DNA from: Streptomyces sp. NBC_00483
Lineage (GTDB): Bacteria; Actinomycetota; Actinomycetes; Streptomycetales; Streptomycetaceae
DNA length: 64,000 nt
Assembly: GCF_036013745.1 (NCBI RefSeq)
Contig: NZ_CP107880.1
Location: forward strand, 868,001 to 932,000
Direction of reading: 5' to 3'
Below, one piece after another: positions 15,412 through 28,469 of the stretch. The notes beneath the pieces are model-generated. The model was given only the letters and a program-made list of their open reading frames with translations, made no database searches and was not told the DNA's origin. Made by a program: the position numbers and the translations under genes. The first letter of the stretch is position 1; each line of letters starts with the position of its first letter.

Positions 15412-15900
15412 TCAGGTCCGCCCCTCGCGCTCCTGCGCGTCATTCAACGCCGCCGACGTGCTCGCCCAGCGGGCCCGTACGACGGTGAATCCGGCGCGCT
15501 CCGCCTCGTCGCAGACCAGCTCGTCGTCGTCCACGAACGCCCGGACCTCCCGGCCGCGCGCTATGCGGCGCAGGACGTCCAGCTTGGTGCGCCGGGCCGG
15601 CCTGCGGTCGTCATTGCGCCGCATGTGGACCGGCCCCTCCGGCAGCTTCTGCGCCGCGAGCCAGGCAGCGGTGTCGGCCCGGCACCGCTCCGGGCGCCCG
15701 GTCAGATAGACGACGTCGCATTCCGCCACGTACGAGAGGACGAGCGCGATCCCCTCGGCGAGCGGCGGATCGTGCGGCGCGGCCGCGAAGAACGCGTCCC
15801 AGTCCCGCGGCCTGCGCTCCAGGAACCGCTGGCGGTGCGCGGTGTCCGCGAGGGTGCCGTCGAGGTCGAACACGGCGAGGGGGCGTCTGTCACTGGGCAT
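15412..15900 (-). CDS. HAD-family phosphatase, polynucleotide-kinase 3'-phosphatase-like
   Basis: A 162-residue HAD-superfamily phosphatase. Motif I is FDLDGTLADT, with the nucleophilic Asp first and acid/base Asp two residues later; motif II is VVYLTGRPE; the motif III Lys is in TKLDVLRRI; and motif IV is AFVDDDELVCDEA. The spacing resembles the phosphatase domain of T4-type polynucleotide kinase and acid phosphatases of class B. The substrate is unknown. It is the only minus-strand gene between the MITE-like element and the flavin oxidoreductase. Confidence 0.82.
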   Translation of the reverse strand: MPSDRRPLAVFDLDGTLADTAHRQRFLERRPRDWDAFFAAAPHDPPLAEGIALVLSYVAECDVVYLTGRPERCRADTAAWLAAQKLPEGPVHMRRNDDRRPARRTKLDVLRRIARGREVRAFVDDDELVCDEAERAGFTVVRARWASTSAALNDAQEREGRT

Positions 15901-16003
15901 GTCGCTCAGCTTATGCGGAAGGCCCTTCGCGGCTTACGTGGAAGACCCTGCGCGGCCCGGGAATCCCTGGGACGCCACGGCGTTGAACCAAGGTGTGAGC
16001 ACC

Positions 16004-17002
16004 GTGATCGAATCGACCCGCTTCTCCGTCCTGGACCGCTCCCGCACCCGCGAGGGCCACTCCGACCAGGACGCGCTGCGCGACACCGTTTCCCTGGCAC
16101 AGGACCTGGAGCGCCTCGGCTACAGCCGCCTGTGGGTCTCGGAGCACCACGGGGTGCCGGGCGTCGCCGGTTCCGCGCCGACCGTGCTCGCGGCGGCCGT
16201 CGCGGCGGCGACCCGCACCATCCGCGTCGGCACCGGCGGTGTCATGCTGCCCAACCACCAGCCCCTGGTCGTGGCCGAGCAGTTCGGGGTCCTGGAGTCG
16301 CTGTTCCCCGGCCGGATCGACATGGGGCTCGGCCGCTCGGTCGGGTTCACGGGCGGGGTGCGCAAGGCGCTCGGCCGGGACAAGGACGACGCCGACGACT
16401 TCGCGGCGCAGCTCGACGAACTCCTGGCGTTCTTCACCGGTACGTCGCCCACGCGCGTGCACGCCCGCCCCGCCGAGGGCCTGGCCGTCCCGCCGTTCGT
16501 GCTCGCGATGGGAGAGGGCGCCTCGATCGCCGCCCACGCCGGTCTGCCGATGGTGATCGGCGACCTCCGCTCCCGCGAGAAGATGCTGCGCGGCATCGAC
16601 CGCTACCGCACCGAGTTCCGCCCCTCGCCCTGGGCCGCGGAGCCGTACGTCGTGATCTCGGGGACGGTGGCCGTGGCGGGCAGCGAGCCGGAGGCGCGCC
16701 GGATCCTCGCTCCCGAGGCCTGGTCGATGGCGCACTCGCGCACGCACGGCACGTTCCCGCCGCTGCCGCCCGTCGAGCGCATCGCGGGCTTCGACATGAC
16801 CGAGAAGGAGCGGGAGCTGTACGAGTCCGGGCTGCGCGGCCACATCGTGGGCACGGAGCAGCAGGTCACCGACGAGCTGGAAGCGGTGATCAAGGAGAGC
16901 GGGGCGCAGGAGGTGCTGGTGACGACCAGTACGTACGACCGTGAGGCCCTGCTGGAGTCGTTCCGCCGTCTGGCCAGGATCGCGCGCCTGACGCCCCGCT
17001 AG
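16004..17002 (+). CDS. LLM-class flavin-dependent oxidoreductase
   Basis: A 332-residue bacterial-luciferase-like protein of the MsnO8/group 1 type. Features are the start RFSVLDRSRTREG, the strand RLWVSEHHGVPG with the family His pair, TIRVGTGGVMLPNH, and the flavin-phosphate region FPGRIDMGLGRS. Such enzymes use FMN or F420 with a carrier and are annotated broadly; the substrate is unknown. GTG 16004 is chosen because an AAGG lies ten bases upstream; GTG 15995 is in frame. The stop codon is inside a 13-base tandem duplication shared with the convergent esterase gene. Confidence 0.88.
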   Translation: MIESTRFSVLDRSRTREGHSDQDALRDTVSLAQDLERLGYSRLWVSEHHGVPGVAGSAPTVLAAAVAAATRTIRVGTGGVMLPNHQPLVVAEQFGVLESLFPGRIDMGLGRSVGFTGGVRKALGRDKDDADDFAAQLDELLAFFTGTSPTRVHARPAEGLAVPPFVLAMGEGASIAAHAGLPMVIGDLRSREKMLRGIDRYRTEFRPSPWAAEPYVVISGTVAVAGSEPEARRILAPEAWSMAHSRTHGTFPPLPPVERIAGFDMTEKERELYESGLRGHIVGTEQQVTDELEAVIKESGAQEVLVTTSTYDREALLESFRRLARIARLTPR

Positions 17003-17015
17003 GACGCCCCGCTAG
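16990..17015. repeat. 13-bp tandem duplication on two stop codons
   Basis: GACGCCCCGCTAG occurs twice head to tail (16990-17002 and 17003-17015). The first copy ends with the TAG of the flavin oxidoreductase; the second contains the reverse-strand TAG of the esterase (17012-17014). Confidence 0.8.
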
Positions 17016-18013
17016 GTGCGCTCCTTCACTCCGAGGCCGTGCAGCAGCATCGGCAGTGACGCGTGCAGTTCGCGTTGCCAGTACGGCCAGGTGTGGGTTC
17101 CGGGGCCGTAGAAGTTGGTGGTGAGGTGCTTGGCGCCCGCCTTCCTCAACTGGGCGGCCAGGGCGTGGTTCTGGCGGTTGAAGTCGGCCTCCAGGGCATT
17201 GGTGGTGGTGCCCGGCGGGTCCAGCGGGCCCGCGGTGCCGTCGCCGCAGGAGAGGTACACGGGGAGCGACTTGAGGCGCTTGGCCAGGTGGTACGGGTCG
17301 TGGGCCGCCCAGATGTCGCGCTGCGCGACGGGGTCGCCCCAGACACGCTGCGGGTCGTCGCCCTGGCCCGCGAAGAAGCCCATGATGCGGCTCGTCGACT
17401 CGTCGTTCAGGAGCGGATGCGCGGAGCCGGAGTAGGCCGCGGCCGCCTTGAACATCCCCGGGTGCCGGGCCGCGTACAGGAGCGCGCCCTGGCCGCCCAT
17501 CGAGAGGCCCGCGACGACGCGGCGGGAGCCCGCGCCCCAGTCGCTCTCCAGGAGGCGGCGCAGGTCGCGGGTGTGGAAGGTGTCCCAGGCCGGATCGCCG
17601 CCCTCACCGTGGTTCCACCAGTCGCTGTACCAGCCGTTCCAGCCGGCCTCGGGCATCACGACGAGGACGTCGCGCAGGCTCTCCACGGAGGCAACGTCCG
17701 TCATGTTCGTCCAGGACGTGTAGTCGCCGCAGCAGCCGTGCAGCAGCCACAGCGTGGGCCAGTGCTTCGTGCGGTCGTCCGGGTTCCAGCCGTCGGGGGT
17801 GAGCAGGCGGACCTTGACCGTGCGCCCGCCGAGCGCCGACGCGCGTACGGAGAGGTCCACCTGACGGTCGGCGACCTGAGTGACGTCGACGACCTCGGCG
17901 GCGGGCCGCGACTTCGTGGCGGCGAGGGCCGGCGGCGCCGAACCCAGGGTGAGCAGCAGGGCGGCCAGGACGAGCAGCAGGCGTCTGGTGCGGCGGGTCA
18001 GGGCGGCGGTCAT
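17012..18013 (-). CDS. Secreted alpha/beta-hydrolase esterase (antigen 85/esterase D-like)
   Basis: A 333-residue exported hydrolase. It has a twin-basic n-region (TRRTRRLLLVLAALLLTLG) and an Ala-x-Ala cleavage site near residue 31. The nucleophile elbow is VVAGLSMGGQGAL (Ser near residue 170), the oxyanion side is LWLLHGCCGDYTSW, and the catalytic His is in GPGTHTWPYW near the C-terminus. This is the putative-esterase (D/antigen 85) fold, whose members act on acyl-trehaloses, feruloyl esters or formylglutathione. Secretion favours an extracellular ester. The gene is downstream of the phosphodiester glycosidase on the same strand; 20-base tandem repeats separate them. Confidence 0.88.
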   Translation of the reverse strand: MTAALTRRTRRLLLVLAALLLTLGSAPPALAATKSRPAAEVVDVTQVADRQVDLSVRASALGGRTVKVRLLTPDGWNPDDRTKHWPTLWLLHGCCGDYTSWTNMTDVASVESLRDVLVVMPEAGWNGWYSDWWNHGEGGDPAWDTFHTRDLRRLLESDWGAGSRRVVAGLSMGGQGALLYAARHPGMFKAAAAYSGSAHPLLNDESTSRIMGFFAGQGDDPQRVWGDPVAQRDIWAAHDPYHLAKRLKSLPVYLSCGDGTAGPLDPPGTTTNALEADFNRQNHALAAQLRKAGAKHLTTNFYGPGTHTWPYWQRELHASLPMLLHGLGVKERT

Positions 18014-18040
18014 GGCGGCTCCCTCGATTCGTCCGGCGCT

Positions 18041-18107
18041 CGGGTCAGTGGATGTCCGCTTGGGTCAGTGGGTGTCCGCTTGCGTCAGTGGGTGTCCGCT
18101 TGGGTCA
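18041..18107. repeat. 20-bp tandem repeat between two secreted-protein genes
   Basis: Three consecutive 20-base units (18041-18060, 18061-18080, 18081-18100) share GGGTCAGTGGGTGTCCGCT with one to three changes, followed by a partial unit. They fill the 101-base gap between the glycosidase stop and the esterase start, where the ribosome-binding leader should be. A number of copies that varies between strains would be expected. Confidence 0.85.
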
Positions 18108-18114
18108 GCTCGGG

Positions 18115-19743
18115 TCAGTGGGTCGCGGGGAGCACCAACAGCGCGTCCCCGACCGGGCGTTCGCCGGTCACGTCGGACGGATCGTTGATCACCTGGTCGT
18201 CGACGACCATCGTGGTCGAGCCGCCGCCGTCGAGGTTGATGGCGTCCCGCAGGCCGAGGGACTTGGCGACATCGGCGCTCTCGTTGATGCTCAGGCCGAG
18301 GGATCCGGTGCCGCGGCCGTCGGCGGTGACGAGCACGGTGCGGCCGGCGGCGTCCGTGCCGGCGAGGGTGCGCGGGTTCCGCTTGTGCACCCAGCCGTAG
18401 TAGAAGCTCGGGTTGTCGGGCTGCACCATGCCGTCGGTGGCCGGGGTGACATGGAGGCGGCCGTCGCGGACGAGTTCGGGGCCGCCGTTGAGGATGCTGG
18501 TCGAGCGGGAGGCGGTGAAGGGCCGCCCCTTGGTGTCCTTCAACCCGCCCTGGATTCGGAGGGGTTGACCGATCTTGGCGAGGGCGGTCAGCTGCGCCGC
18601 GTACGCGCCCGTGACCTGGACGCTGCGGCCTCCGGCGGGCAGGGCGCCGCCGCGCGGCGAGCGCACCTCGACGACCCGGCCGGCCCGGTCCAGGACGGCC
18701 TCGGCGCCGTCGCCCTTCGGGGTCTGCTTGCCGAACTCCGGGGTGAACGCGACGAGTTCGTCGGGGTCGGTGCAGGTGGTGTCGTGCAGCGGCCGGGCGG
18801 TCGGGGAGTCGTCTGCGGTGCCGCCGCAGTTGCGGATCAGGCCGGGGACGCGGTCGATGCCGTCGAGCGGCAGTTTCGCCCCGCCGACGCGGACGCTCCC
18901 CCGCCAGGTGAGCCGCTCCACCTCGGTGCCGCGCGCGGAGTCGTGGACGACGAGGCCGGGCCGGCCGTTGACCGCCTCGCTCAGCAGCCGGCCGTTGTAG
19001 ACGCCGACGCCCGCCGGGTCGCCGGGGGCGCCCGCCTTGGGGTCGAGGACGAAGAAGCCCGCATTGACGCCGGCCGTCGCGTTCTCGGCGGCGGCGAGCG
19101 CGCTGGTGGTCTCGCGGTTCTCCAGGTCGGGGCCGTACGAGGCCTTGAGGTCGCCGTGGAACTTCTTCGGGTCGATGGTCAGGACGTCGACGCGCCAGGG
19201 GCCGCGGTCCCCCGCGTCCCCGTCCCAGCCGGTGTACCAGGCGGATCCGGTGTATCCGGCGGCGCGCAGCCGGGTGCGTTCGGCGGTGGCAGCGGCCTCG
19301 GTCGTGAAGGTGCCGACGCGGACCCGCCAGCCGAGCGTGCCGCCCGCGTAGTCGGCGGTCGCCGCGGTGGTGACCTTCTCCGAGCGGGCGTCGAAGCCGT
19401 CCGTGCGCAGGTCGGAGGCGAGTTCGGCGGCGCTGGCCGCGTCCTTCAGGGCGGTCGGCGGCGCGTCCGGGTCGGGCGATCCCGCGCCGCCCGGGATGGA
19501 GACCTCCACGGTCCACGCCATGGCCGGGGCATCGGCGCCGCGCACGATCCGGGTGAGCGTCACGCCCGGCTGCAGTGTCCGTGTCGTCCGCGTCTCGGAC
19601 AGGTCGGCGGCGCCGAGGGGCAGGCCGCCGTGGCGAGGACCGGACGAGGCGGGGGCCGGTGACGACGTGGCCGGTGCGGTCGCCGCACCCACGAGGGCGA
19701 GAGCGCACAACGCCGCGCCCACGCCGAACAGTCTGCCGCTCAC
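18115..19743 (-). CDS. Secreted phosphodiester glycosidase-family protein with SPOR-like domain
   Basis: About 542 residues. A hydrophobic signal segment (FGVGAALCALALVGAATA) is followed near residues 110-175 by a SPOR-like repeat (GWRVRVGTFTTEAAATAE), which in other proteins binds denuded peptidoglycan glycan. The C-terminal half is the NAGPA/phosphodiester glycosidase domain, shown by VNAGFFVLD, STSILNGGPELV, LSINESADVAKSLG and AINLDGGGSTTMVV. Family members remove or expose N-acetylglucosamine phosphodiesters or act in wall-glycan turnover. The start is uncertain: GTG 19743 puts the signal peptide at the N-terminus, and GTG 19755 or ATG 19803 are in frame. Confidence 0.85.
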   Translation of the reverse strand: MSGRLFGVGAALCALALVGAATAPATSSPAPASSGPRHGGLPLGAADLSETRTTRTLQPGVTLTRIVRGADAPAMAWTVEVSIPGGAGSPDPDAPPTALKDAASAAELASDLRTDGFDARSEKVTTAATADYAGGTLGWRVRVGTFTTEAAATAERTRLRAAGYTGSAWYTGWDGDAGDRGPWRVDVLTIDPKKFHGDLKASYGPDLENRETTSALAAAENATAGVNAGFFVLDPKAGAPGDPAGVGVYNGRLLSEAVNGRPGLVVHDSARGTEVERLTWRGSVRVGGAKLPLDGIDRVPGLIRNCGGTADDSPTARPLHDTTCTDPDELVAFTPEFGKQTPKGDGAEAVLDRAGRVVEVRSPRGGALPAGGRSVQVTGAYAAQLTALAKIGQPLRIQGGLKDTKGRPFTASRSTSILNGGPELVRDGRLHVTPATDGMVQPDNPSFYYGWVHKRNPRTLAGTDAAGRTVLVTADGRGTGSLGLSINESADVAKSLGLRDAINLDGGGSTTMVVDDQVINDPSDVTGERPVGDALLVLPATH

Positions 19744-19926
19744 AAGCCCCCCACTCACTGCCCGAATGACGACCTCCGTAACGGTGCGTGAGCCCATGAC
19801 CACCAGTCAAGGCGTGTGCACATCATTCATCGGGCGTTCTCCGTGCCGCCGCGACCACGCCAGGGGTGGATCATGGAGTGCGACACCGTGACCGCACAGC
19901 CGTCCGTACGACCGGGAGCCCGCCCC

Positions 19927-22304
<2,378 letters not shown>

Positions 22305-22308
<4 letters not shown>

Positions 22309-23048
22309 GGTCTGCCCGCCGTGACGGGCAGGCACTCGGCGAGCAGGTCGACGACGTCGCGCCAGGCTCGCCGCGCGTGCTGTGGGTGGTAGCCGACGCC
22401 GGGACGTACGGTGTGGTCGACCTGCGGGTGGTGAAAGGCGTGCAGGGCGCCGCCGTAGACCGCGAGGCGCCAGTCGACGCCCGCAGCCTGCATCTCAGCG
22501 GTGAACGCCTCGCGTTGCGCGGGTGCCATGATCGGGTCTTCCGACCCGACCCCGGCCCACACCGGGCAGCGAATGCGCGCTGCCTCGCCCGGTCGGCCCG
22601 TGGTCAGTGCGTTGACTGTCCCGATCGCGCGCAGGTCGACGCCGTCGCGCCCGAGTTCCAGCCCGATGGCGCCCCCGGTGCCGTAGCCGACGGCGGCGAT
22701 CCGGTCGGGGTCGGTCCGCGGTTCGGTGCGCAACACGTCGAGCGCCGCATGACCGATGCCCCGCATCCGGTAAGGATCAGCGAGCAGTGGCATGCAACGG
22801 GCCAGCATCTCCTCGGGGTCGCTCAGATAGCGCCCGCCGTGGAGGTCGAAGGCCAGCGCTACATATCCCAGCTCGGCGAGAGCATCGGCCCGGCGGCGCT
22901 CGACGTCACTGAGCCCCGTGCCCTCCGGTCCGAGCAGCACCGCGGGCCGGCGGTCGACACCGGCCGGAAGCGCGAGGTGCCCGATCATCGTCAGCCCGTC
23001 GGCCGGATACTCGACCGTACGCGTCGTGATCTTCGTATTCGTCGTCAT
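22305..23048 (-). CDS. Dienelactone-hydrolase-family protein lacking the usual nucleophile
   Basis: A 247-residue alpha/beta-hydrolase of the dienelactone hydrolase group. The fold is recognisable in PAVLLGPEGTGLSDVERRRA, YVALAFDLHGGRY, the acid loop VGSEDPIMAP and the His region LHAFHHPQVDH. At the nucleophile elbow, where the family has GYCFGG or GYSFGG, this protein has AVGYGTGGAIG, so neither Cys nor Ser is present at the turn. It may be catalytically dead, use another residue, or act as a binding protein. Length and acid/His residues are otherwise normal. It is convergent with the UvrA paralogue. Confidence 0.82.
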
Positions 23049-23173
23049 GAGACTGGACTGTAGTGATCGTCGATCCCGGTCCGGCCGCTGTTCTGCCGCA
23101 GGCAGAGCAACCTGACTCCGAGCAGGCGAGGGGCGCCGGGGGGGATCTTTGTGACGGTGGCGGAACGCGATGA

Positions 23174-23206
23174 CGGGACCGGAGGTTGAGCACCACGCCG
23201 GTCCCG
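23174..23206 (-). terminator. Terminator of the succinate dehydrogenase operon
   Basis: Perfect nine-base arms CGGGACCGG (23174-23182) and CCGGTCCCG (23198-23206) around a 15-base loop, 45 bases beyond the sdhB stop. A second small hairpin, CCCGCG-ATCTT-CGCGGG (23212-23228), lies between it and the gene. U-tracts are absent, as is common in Streptomyces. Confidence 0.6.
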
Positions 23207-23250
23207 CCCACCCCGCGATCTTCGCGGGACGCCTATCGCCTACGGCAAGG

Positions 23251-23993
23251 TCAGCGGCTGACCTTGCGGTTCGCGCGCAGCCACTCCTTGTTCATGCTGG
23301 TGATGGAGAACAGCGGGATGCCCTTCGGGCAGGCCGTCGCGCACTCGCCGGTGAGGGTGCAGCCGCCGAAGCCCTCCTCGTCCATCTGACCCACCATGTC
23401 GAGGACGCGGGTCTCGCGCTCGGGAGCGCCCTGCGGGAGGACGTTGAGGTGGTTGATCTTCGCCGAGGTGAACAGCATCGCCGCGCCGTTGGGGCAGGCG
23501 GCGACGCAGGCGCCGCAGCCGATGCACTCGGCGTGCTCGAAGGAGAAGTCCGCGTCCGGCTTGGGCACGGGTGTGGAGTGTGCCTCGGGGGCGGCGCCCG
23601 TCGGGGCCGTGATGTAGCCGCCGGCCTGGATGATCCGGTCGAAGGCCGAGCGGTCCACGACCAGGTCCTTCACGACCGGGAAGGCGGAGGCGCGCCACGG
23701 CTCGATGTCGATCGTGTCGCCGTCCTTGAAGGACCGCATGTGCAGCTGACAGGTGGTGGTGCGCTCCGGGCCGTGCGCGTCGCCGTTGATGACGAGCGAG
23801 CAGGCGCCGCAGATGCCCTCGCGGCAGTCGTGGTCGAAGGCGACCGGGTCCTCACCCTTGAGGATGAGCTCCTCGTTGAGGGTGTCGAGCATCTCCAGGA
23901 ACGACATGTCCTGCGAGATTCCGTCCACGTCGTACGTGGACATGTGGCCGTCGGCGTCGGCGTTCTTCTGGCGCCAGACGCGCAGGGTGAGCT

Positions 23994-23997
<4 letters not shown>
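23251..23997 (-). CDS. sdhB: Succinate dehydrogenase/fumarate reductase iron-sulfur subunit
   Basis: A 248-residue electron-transfer subunit carrying electrons from the flavoprotein to quinone at the membrane. The [2Fe-2S] motif is [15 protein letters not shown] with a later Cys in TTCQLH. The two other clusters are bound by [15 protein letters not shown] and by the region [19 protein letters not shown] 23997 overlaps the sdhA stop (ATGA). It is the last gene of the three-gene operon. Confidence 0.95.
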
Positions 23998-25952
<1,955 letters not shown>

Positions 25953-25957
25953 GTCTC

Positions 25958-26665
25958 TCAGCTCACCAATCCGGTCATGACGCCCACGGGCACGGCGATG
26001 AAGCCGAGCGTGAGCACTACGGCGAGTACGTTGCCGACGGTCTTCAGAACGCGGTCGCGGGTGCGGCTGCCGACGCCGAGGGTCTGTGCGGCGCTCCAGA
26101 ACCCGTGCTGGACGTGGAGGCCGAGGGCGAGCATCGCGACGATGTAGATGACGTTGCTGTACCAGGTCGAGAACGTGTCGATGATGTTCTGGTACGGGCG
26201 CAGGTGCTCGTAGCCGCCGGGGTGCACCGTGCCGGTCGTCAGGTCGAGGATGTGCCAGACGATGAACAGGGCGAGGATGATGCCGCCCCAGCGCATGGTG
26301 CGCGTGGCGTAGTCCGAACGCGGCTTCTTGTGCACGTACTTGCTGGGGCGCGCCTTGATGCCGCGCCGGCTCAGCTGGTACGCGGACGTGGCGTGCGCGA
26401 CGACGGCGACGACCAGCACCACCCGGACGATCCACAGGCCCCACTCGTAGTGGAGGACCGGCTCGCCCATGGTCCGCAGCCAGTGGGCGTAGTGGTTGAT
26501 CTCCGGAGGACCGAAGAAGATCTTGAGGTTTCCGATCATGTGGGCGACCAGGTAGAGCAGCATGACGAGGCCGCTCACCGCCATCACGGTCTTCTTCCCG
26601 ACGGAGCTGTCCCAGACAGTGCGTGCCATGGACGGCCGTCGGTCCGTCCTCGTTGCCAGAGCCAT
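25958..26665 (-). CDS. sdhC: Succinate dehydrogenase cytochrome b subunit
   Basis: A 235-residue membrane anchor with five hydrophobic helices, as in the di-haem type B family (TIGR02046). Haem-ligand His candidates lie in [39 protein letters not shown] and [12 protein letters not shown]. It hands electrons to menaquinone. ATG 26665 follows TAGCGT (26674-26679) by eight bases, so the message may be leaderless; ATG 26629 in frame is the other candidate and matches typical N-termini ([13 protein letters not shown]). It heads the operon and diverges from a LysR regulator. Confidence 0.93.
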   Translation of the reverse strand: MALATRTDRRPSMARTVWDSSVGKKTVMAVSGLVMLLYLVAHMIGNLKIFFGPPEINHYAHWLRTMGEPVLHYEWGLWIVRVVLVVAVVAHATSAYQLSRRGIKARPSKYVHKKPRSDYATRTMRWGGIILALFIVWHILDLTTGTVHPGGYEHLRPYQNIIDTFSTWYSNVIYIVAMLALGLHVQHGFWSAAQTLGVGSRTRDRVLKTVGNVLAVVLTLGFIAVPVGVMTGLVS

Positions 26666-26722
26666 GGGTCAAGACGCTAGAGCCCAAGGGCCCGATCGGT
26701 CCAAGACATGGTCCGCCTCATT

Positions 26723-26743
26723 TCGATAGGCATTCGCTATCGA
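26723..26743. promoter_or_regulatory. LysR-type operator between sdh and lysR
   Basis: Perfect seven-base arms TCGATAG and CTATCGA flank a seven-base centre and contain the LysR T-N11-A core (TAGGCATTCGCTA). The site covers the expected -35 position of the regulator's promoter and lies 58 bases upstream of sdhC. Confidence 0.75.
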
Positions 26744-26749
26744 GGGAAC

Positions 26750-26755
26750 TAAGCT
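26750..26755 (+). promoter_or_regulatory. -10 element of a leaderless lysR transcript
   Basis: TAAGCT ends seven bases before the ATG at 26763, and there is no Shine-Dalgarno sequence, so transcription probably begins at or next to the start codon. The corresponding -35 would fall within the palindromic operator, implying autorepression. Confidence 0.55.
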
Positions 26756-26762
26756 GGCCGGT

Positions 26763-27653
26763 ATGCAGTTCCAGCAGCTCCAGTACTTCGTCGCGGTCGC
26801 GGAGACCCGGCACTTCACGCGCGCCGCCGAGCTGGTGCATGTCGCCCAGCCGTCGCTGTCCCAGCAGATCCGGGCGCTCGAGCGGGAGCTGGGGGTCGAT
26901 CTCTTCCTGCGGGCCCGCGGGAACATCTCGCTGACCGATGCCGGGGAGGCGCTGCTGCCGCTCGCCCGCAGGATCCTCGCCGACGCGGACACGGCGCGGC
27001 ACGAGGTGCAGGAGCTGGCGCAGCTCAAGCGGGGCCGGGTGCGGCTGGGCGCGACGCCTTCGCTGTGCACGGGCCTGCTGCCGGACGTGCTGCGGTCCTT
27101 CCACGACCGGTACCCGGGGATTCAGCTGCTGATCGAGGAGGGCGGCTCCCACGACCTCGTACGAGAGCTCGCGCGCGGCGCCCTCGACCTCGCGCTCGTC
27201 GTCCTCCCGCTGCCGGCGCCCGCGCCCGCCCTGACGACGGTGGAGCTGCTGCGCGAGGAGCTGGTGGTGGTGTCGTCCCAGGACGCGCCCGCGCCGGGAC
27301 GGGGCCGGAAGTCCGTACGGATCTCCGACCTGGAGGGCGAGCGGCTCGTCATGTTCCGGCACGGGTACGACCTGCGGGAGCTGACCGTCGCCGCGTGCCG
27401 GGGCGAGGGGTTCGAGCCGGACTTCGCGGTGGAGGGCGGCGAGATGGACGCGGTCCTCGGGTTCGTACGGGCCGGGCTCGGGGTGGCGGTGGTGCCGTGG
27501 ATGGTGGCGCACCGGGCCGGGGCGGATCTGCGGGTCACTCCGTTGGCCAAGCCGGGGCTCAGCCGCACGATTGCGCTGGCGCATCGGTCGGATGTGGCGC
27601 CGCCGCGGGCTGCGCGTGAGCTTCAGCGGATGCTCTTCGAGGGGCGGGAGTGA
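26763..27653 (+). CDS. LysR-family transcriptional regulator
   Basis: A 296-residue regulator. The winged helix is at the N-terminus (QQLQYFVAVAETRHFTRAAE, then VAQPSLSQQIRALERELG), followed by a two-lobed effector domain beginning near GRVRLGATPSLC. The region GYDLRELTVAACRGEGFEPDF and the segment VRAGLGVAVVPW are family-typical. It diverges from the succinate dehydrogenase operon, and a T-N11-A palindrome lies between them, so control of sdh by a central-metabolism signal is likely. A copy of the dispersed GC-rich repeat follows its stop codon. Confidence 0.9.
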   Translation: MQFQQLQYFVAVAETRHFTRAAELVHVAQPSLSQQIRALERELGVDLFLRARGNISLTDAGEALLPLARRILADADTARHEVQELAQLKRGRVRLGATPSLCTGLLPDVLRSFHDRYPGIQLLIEEGGSHDLVRELARGALDLALVVLPLPAPAPALTTVELLREELVVVSSQDAPAPGRGRKSVRISDLEGERLVMFRHGYDLRELTVAACRGEGFEPDFAVEGGEMDAVLGFVRAGLGVAVVPWMVAHRAGADLRVTPLAKPGLSRTIALAHRSDVAPPRAARELQRMLFEGRE

Positions 27654-27700
27654 CGGGTTGCGGTCACCCCTCTTGTTTGCGGTCACCCGGTGGCGCGGTC

Positions 27701-27761
27701 GCGGGGCTCTGCCCCGGGCCCCGCACCCCGCGGCCTCTCGTCCAAGAGCGGGGCTTAAATT
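27701..27761 (+). repeat. Dispersed GC-rich repeat, copy A
   Basis: Contains the core GGGGCTCTGCCCC and ends with GGGGCTTAAAT. It is the most diverged of five copies in the window. It starts 48 bases after the lysR stop and overlaps the stop codon of the convergent VOC gene. The outer GCGGGG/CCCCGC arms can form a hairpin, so it may act as a terminator. Confidence 0.75.
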
Positions 27762-28462
27762 GGGTCCCGGTCCGTGAGGCAGTACGTTCCGCCCGACGGG
27801 TCCCGCAGGACCGTCCAGGCGCGGCCCTCCTGGAGGGGTGTCGCGCCCAGTGACGTGTGCCGGGCGACGGCCTCCTTGCGGTTGGCGCAGGCAAGGTCCG
27901 CGTGGGCGGACGGCGCGTCGTCGGTGTCGAGGCGTTGGAGCAGGAGTTGGATCGGCGTCGCCTTCAGGAGGCGGAACTCCGGGCTCTCGCAGGGGACTTC
28001 GGGCCATTCGGTGAGCGCCGACCAGAAGTCGACCTCCGCGTCGTACGCGCCCGGCGCCGTGTCCAGGCACAGCTGGTCGAGGCGGCTGCGGGGCTCGGTG
28101 GTGGGCGGTGGGACCGTGTGCTCGCCGCGCCAGGTGTCCACGCAGAACCGGTGCCCGGCCGGTGAGCGCAGCACTTCCAGGCCGGGTTCCGCGTGCAGCA
28201 GGCTCGCGCCGAGCCGGCGGGCCCGCTCCCCCGTGGCCACCACGTCGTCCACCAGCAGGTCGAGGTGGGCGCCGCCCGGCCCGTCCACCACGCCCTGAAC
28301 CTTCACGCAGGCGTCGGTGGCGTCGGGCAGCAGCGTGGCGAACTGCCCTTGTTCACCCCGGAGTTCGGAGGTCCGCGTCCCGGTCGCCCGCGACCAGAAC
28401 GCGCAGGCCGCGTCCAGAGTGGCGTACGGCCGGTCGAGGAACAGATACGCCCAGCGGATCAT
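27755..28462 (-). CDS. Two-domain VOC (glyoxalase/bleomycin-resistance-like) protein
   Basis: A 235-residue protein made of two vicinal-oxygen-chelate modules. The first runs from WAYLFLDRPYATLDAACAFW to SPAGHRFCVDTW; the second from DQLCLDTAPGAYDAEVDFW to DPSGGTYCLTDRDP. His in AHLDLLVDDV and AHADLACANR are candidate metal ligands. Function is unknown; members include dioxygenases, isomerases and drug-binding proteins. Seven bases separate it from the upstream GGDEF/EAL gene, so it may be cotranscribed. Its stop codon lies in the dispersed repeat copy A. Confidence 0.8.
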   Translation of the reverse strand: MIRWAYLFLDRPYATLDAACAFWSRATGTRTSELRGEQGQFATLLPDATDACVKVQGVVDGPGGAHLDLLVDDVVATGERARRLGASLLHAEPGLEVLRSPAGHRFCVDTWRGEHTVPPPTTEPRSRLDQLCLDTAPGAYDAEVDFWSALTEWPEVPCESPEFRLLKATPIQLLLQRLDTDDAPSAHADLACANRKEAVARHTSLGATPLQEGRAWTVLRDPSGGTYCLTDRDPI

Positions 28463-28469
28463 CCGGCGC

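Noticed and set aside
18041..18107. CRISPR-like array
   Set aside because: The 20-base units are contiguous with no spacers and there are no cas genes.
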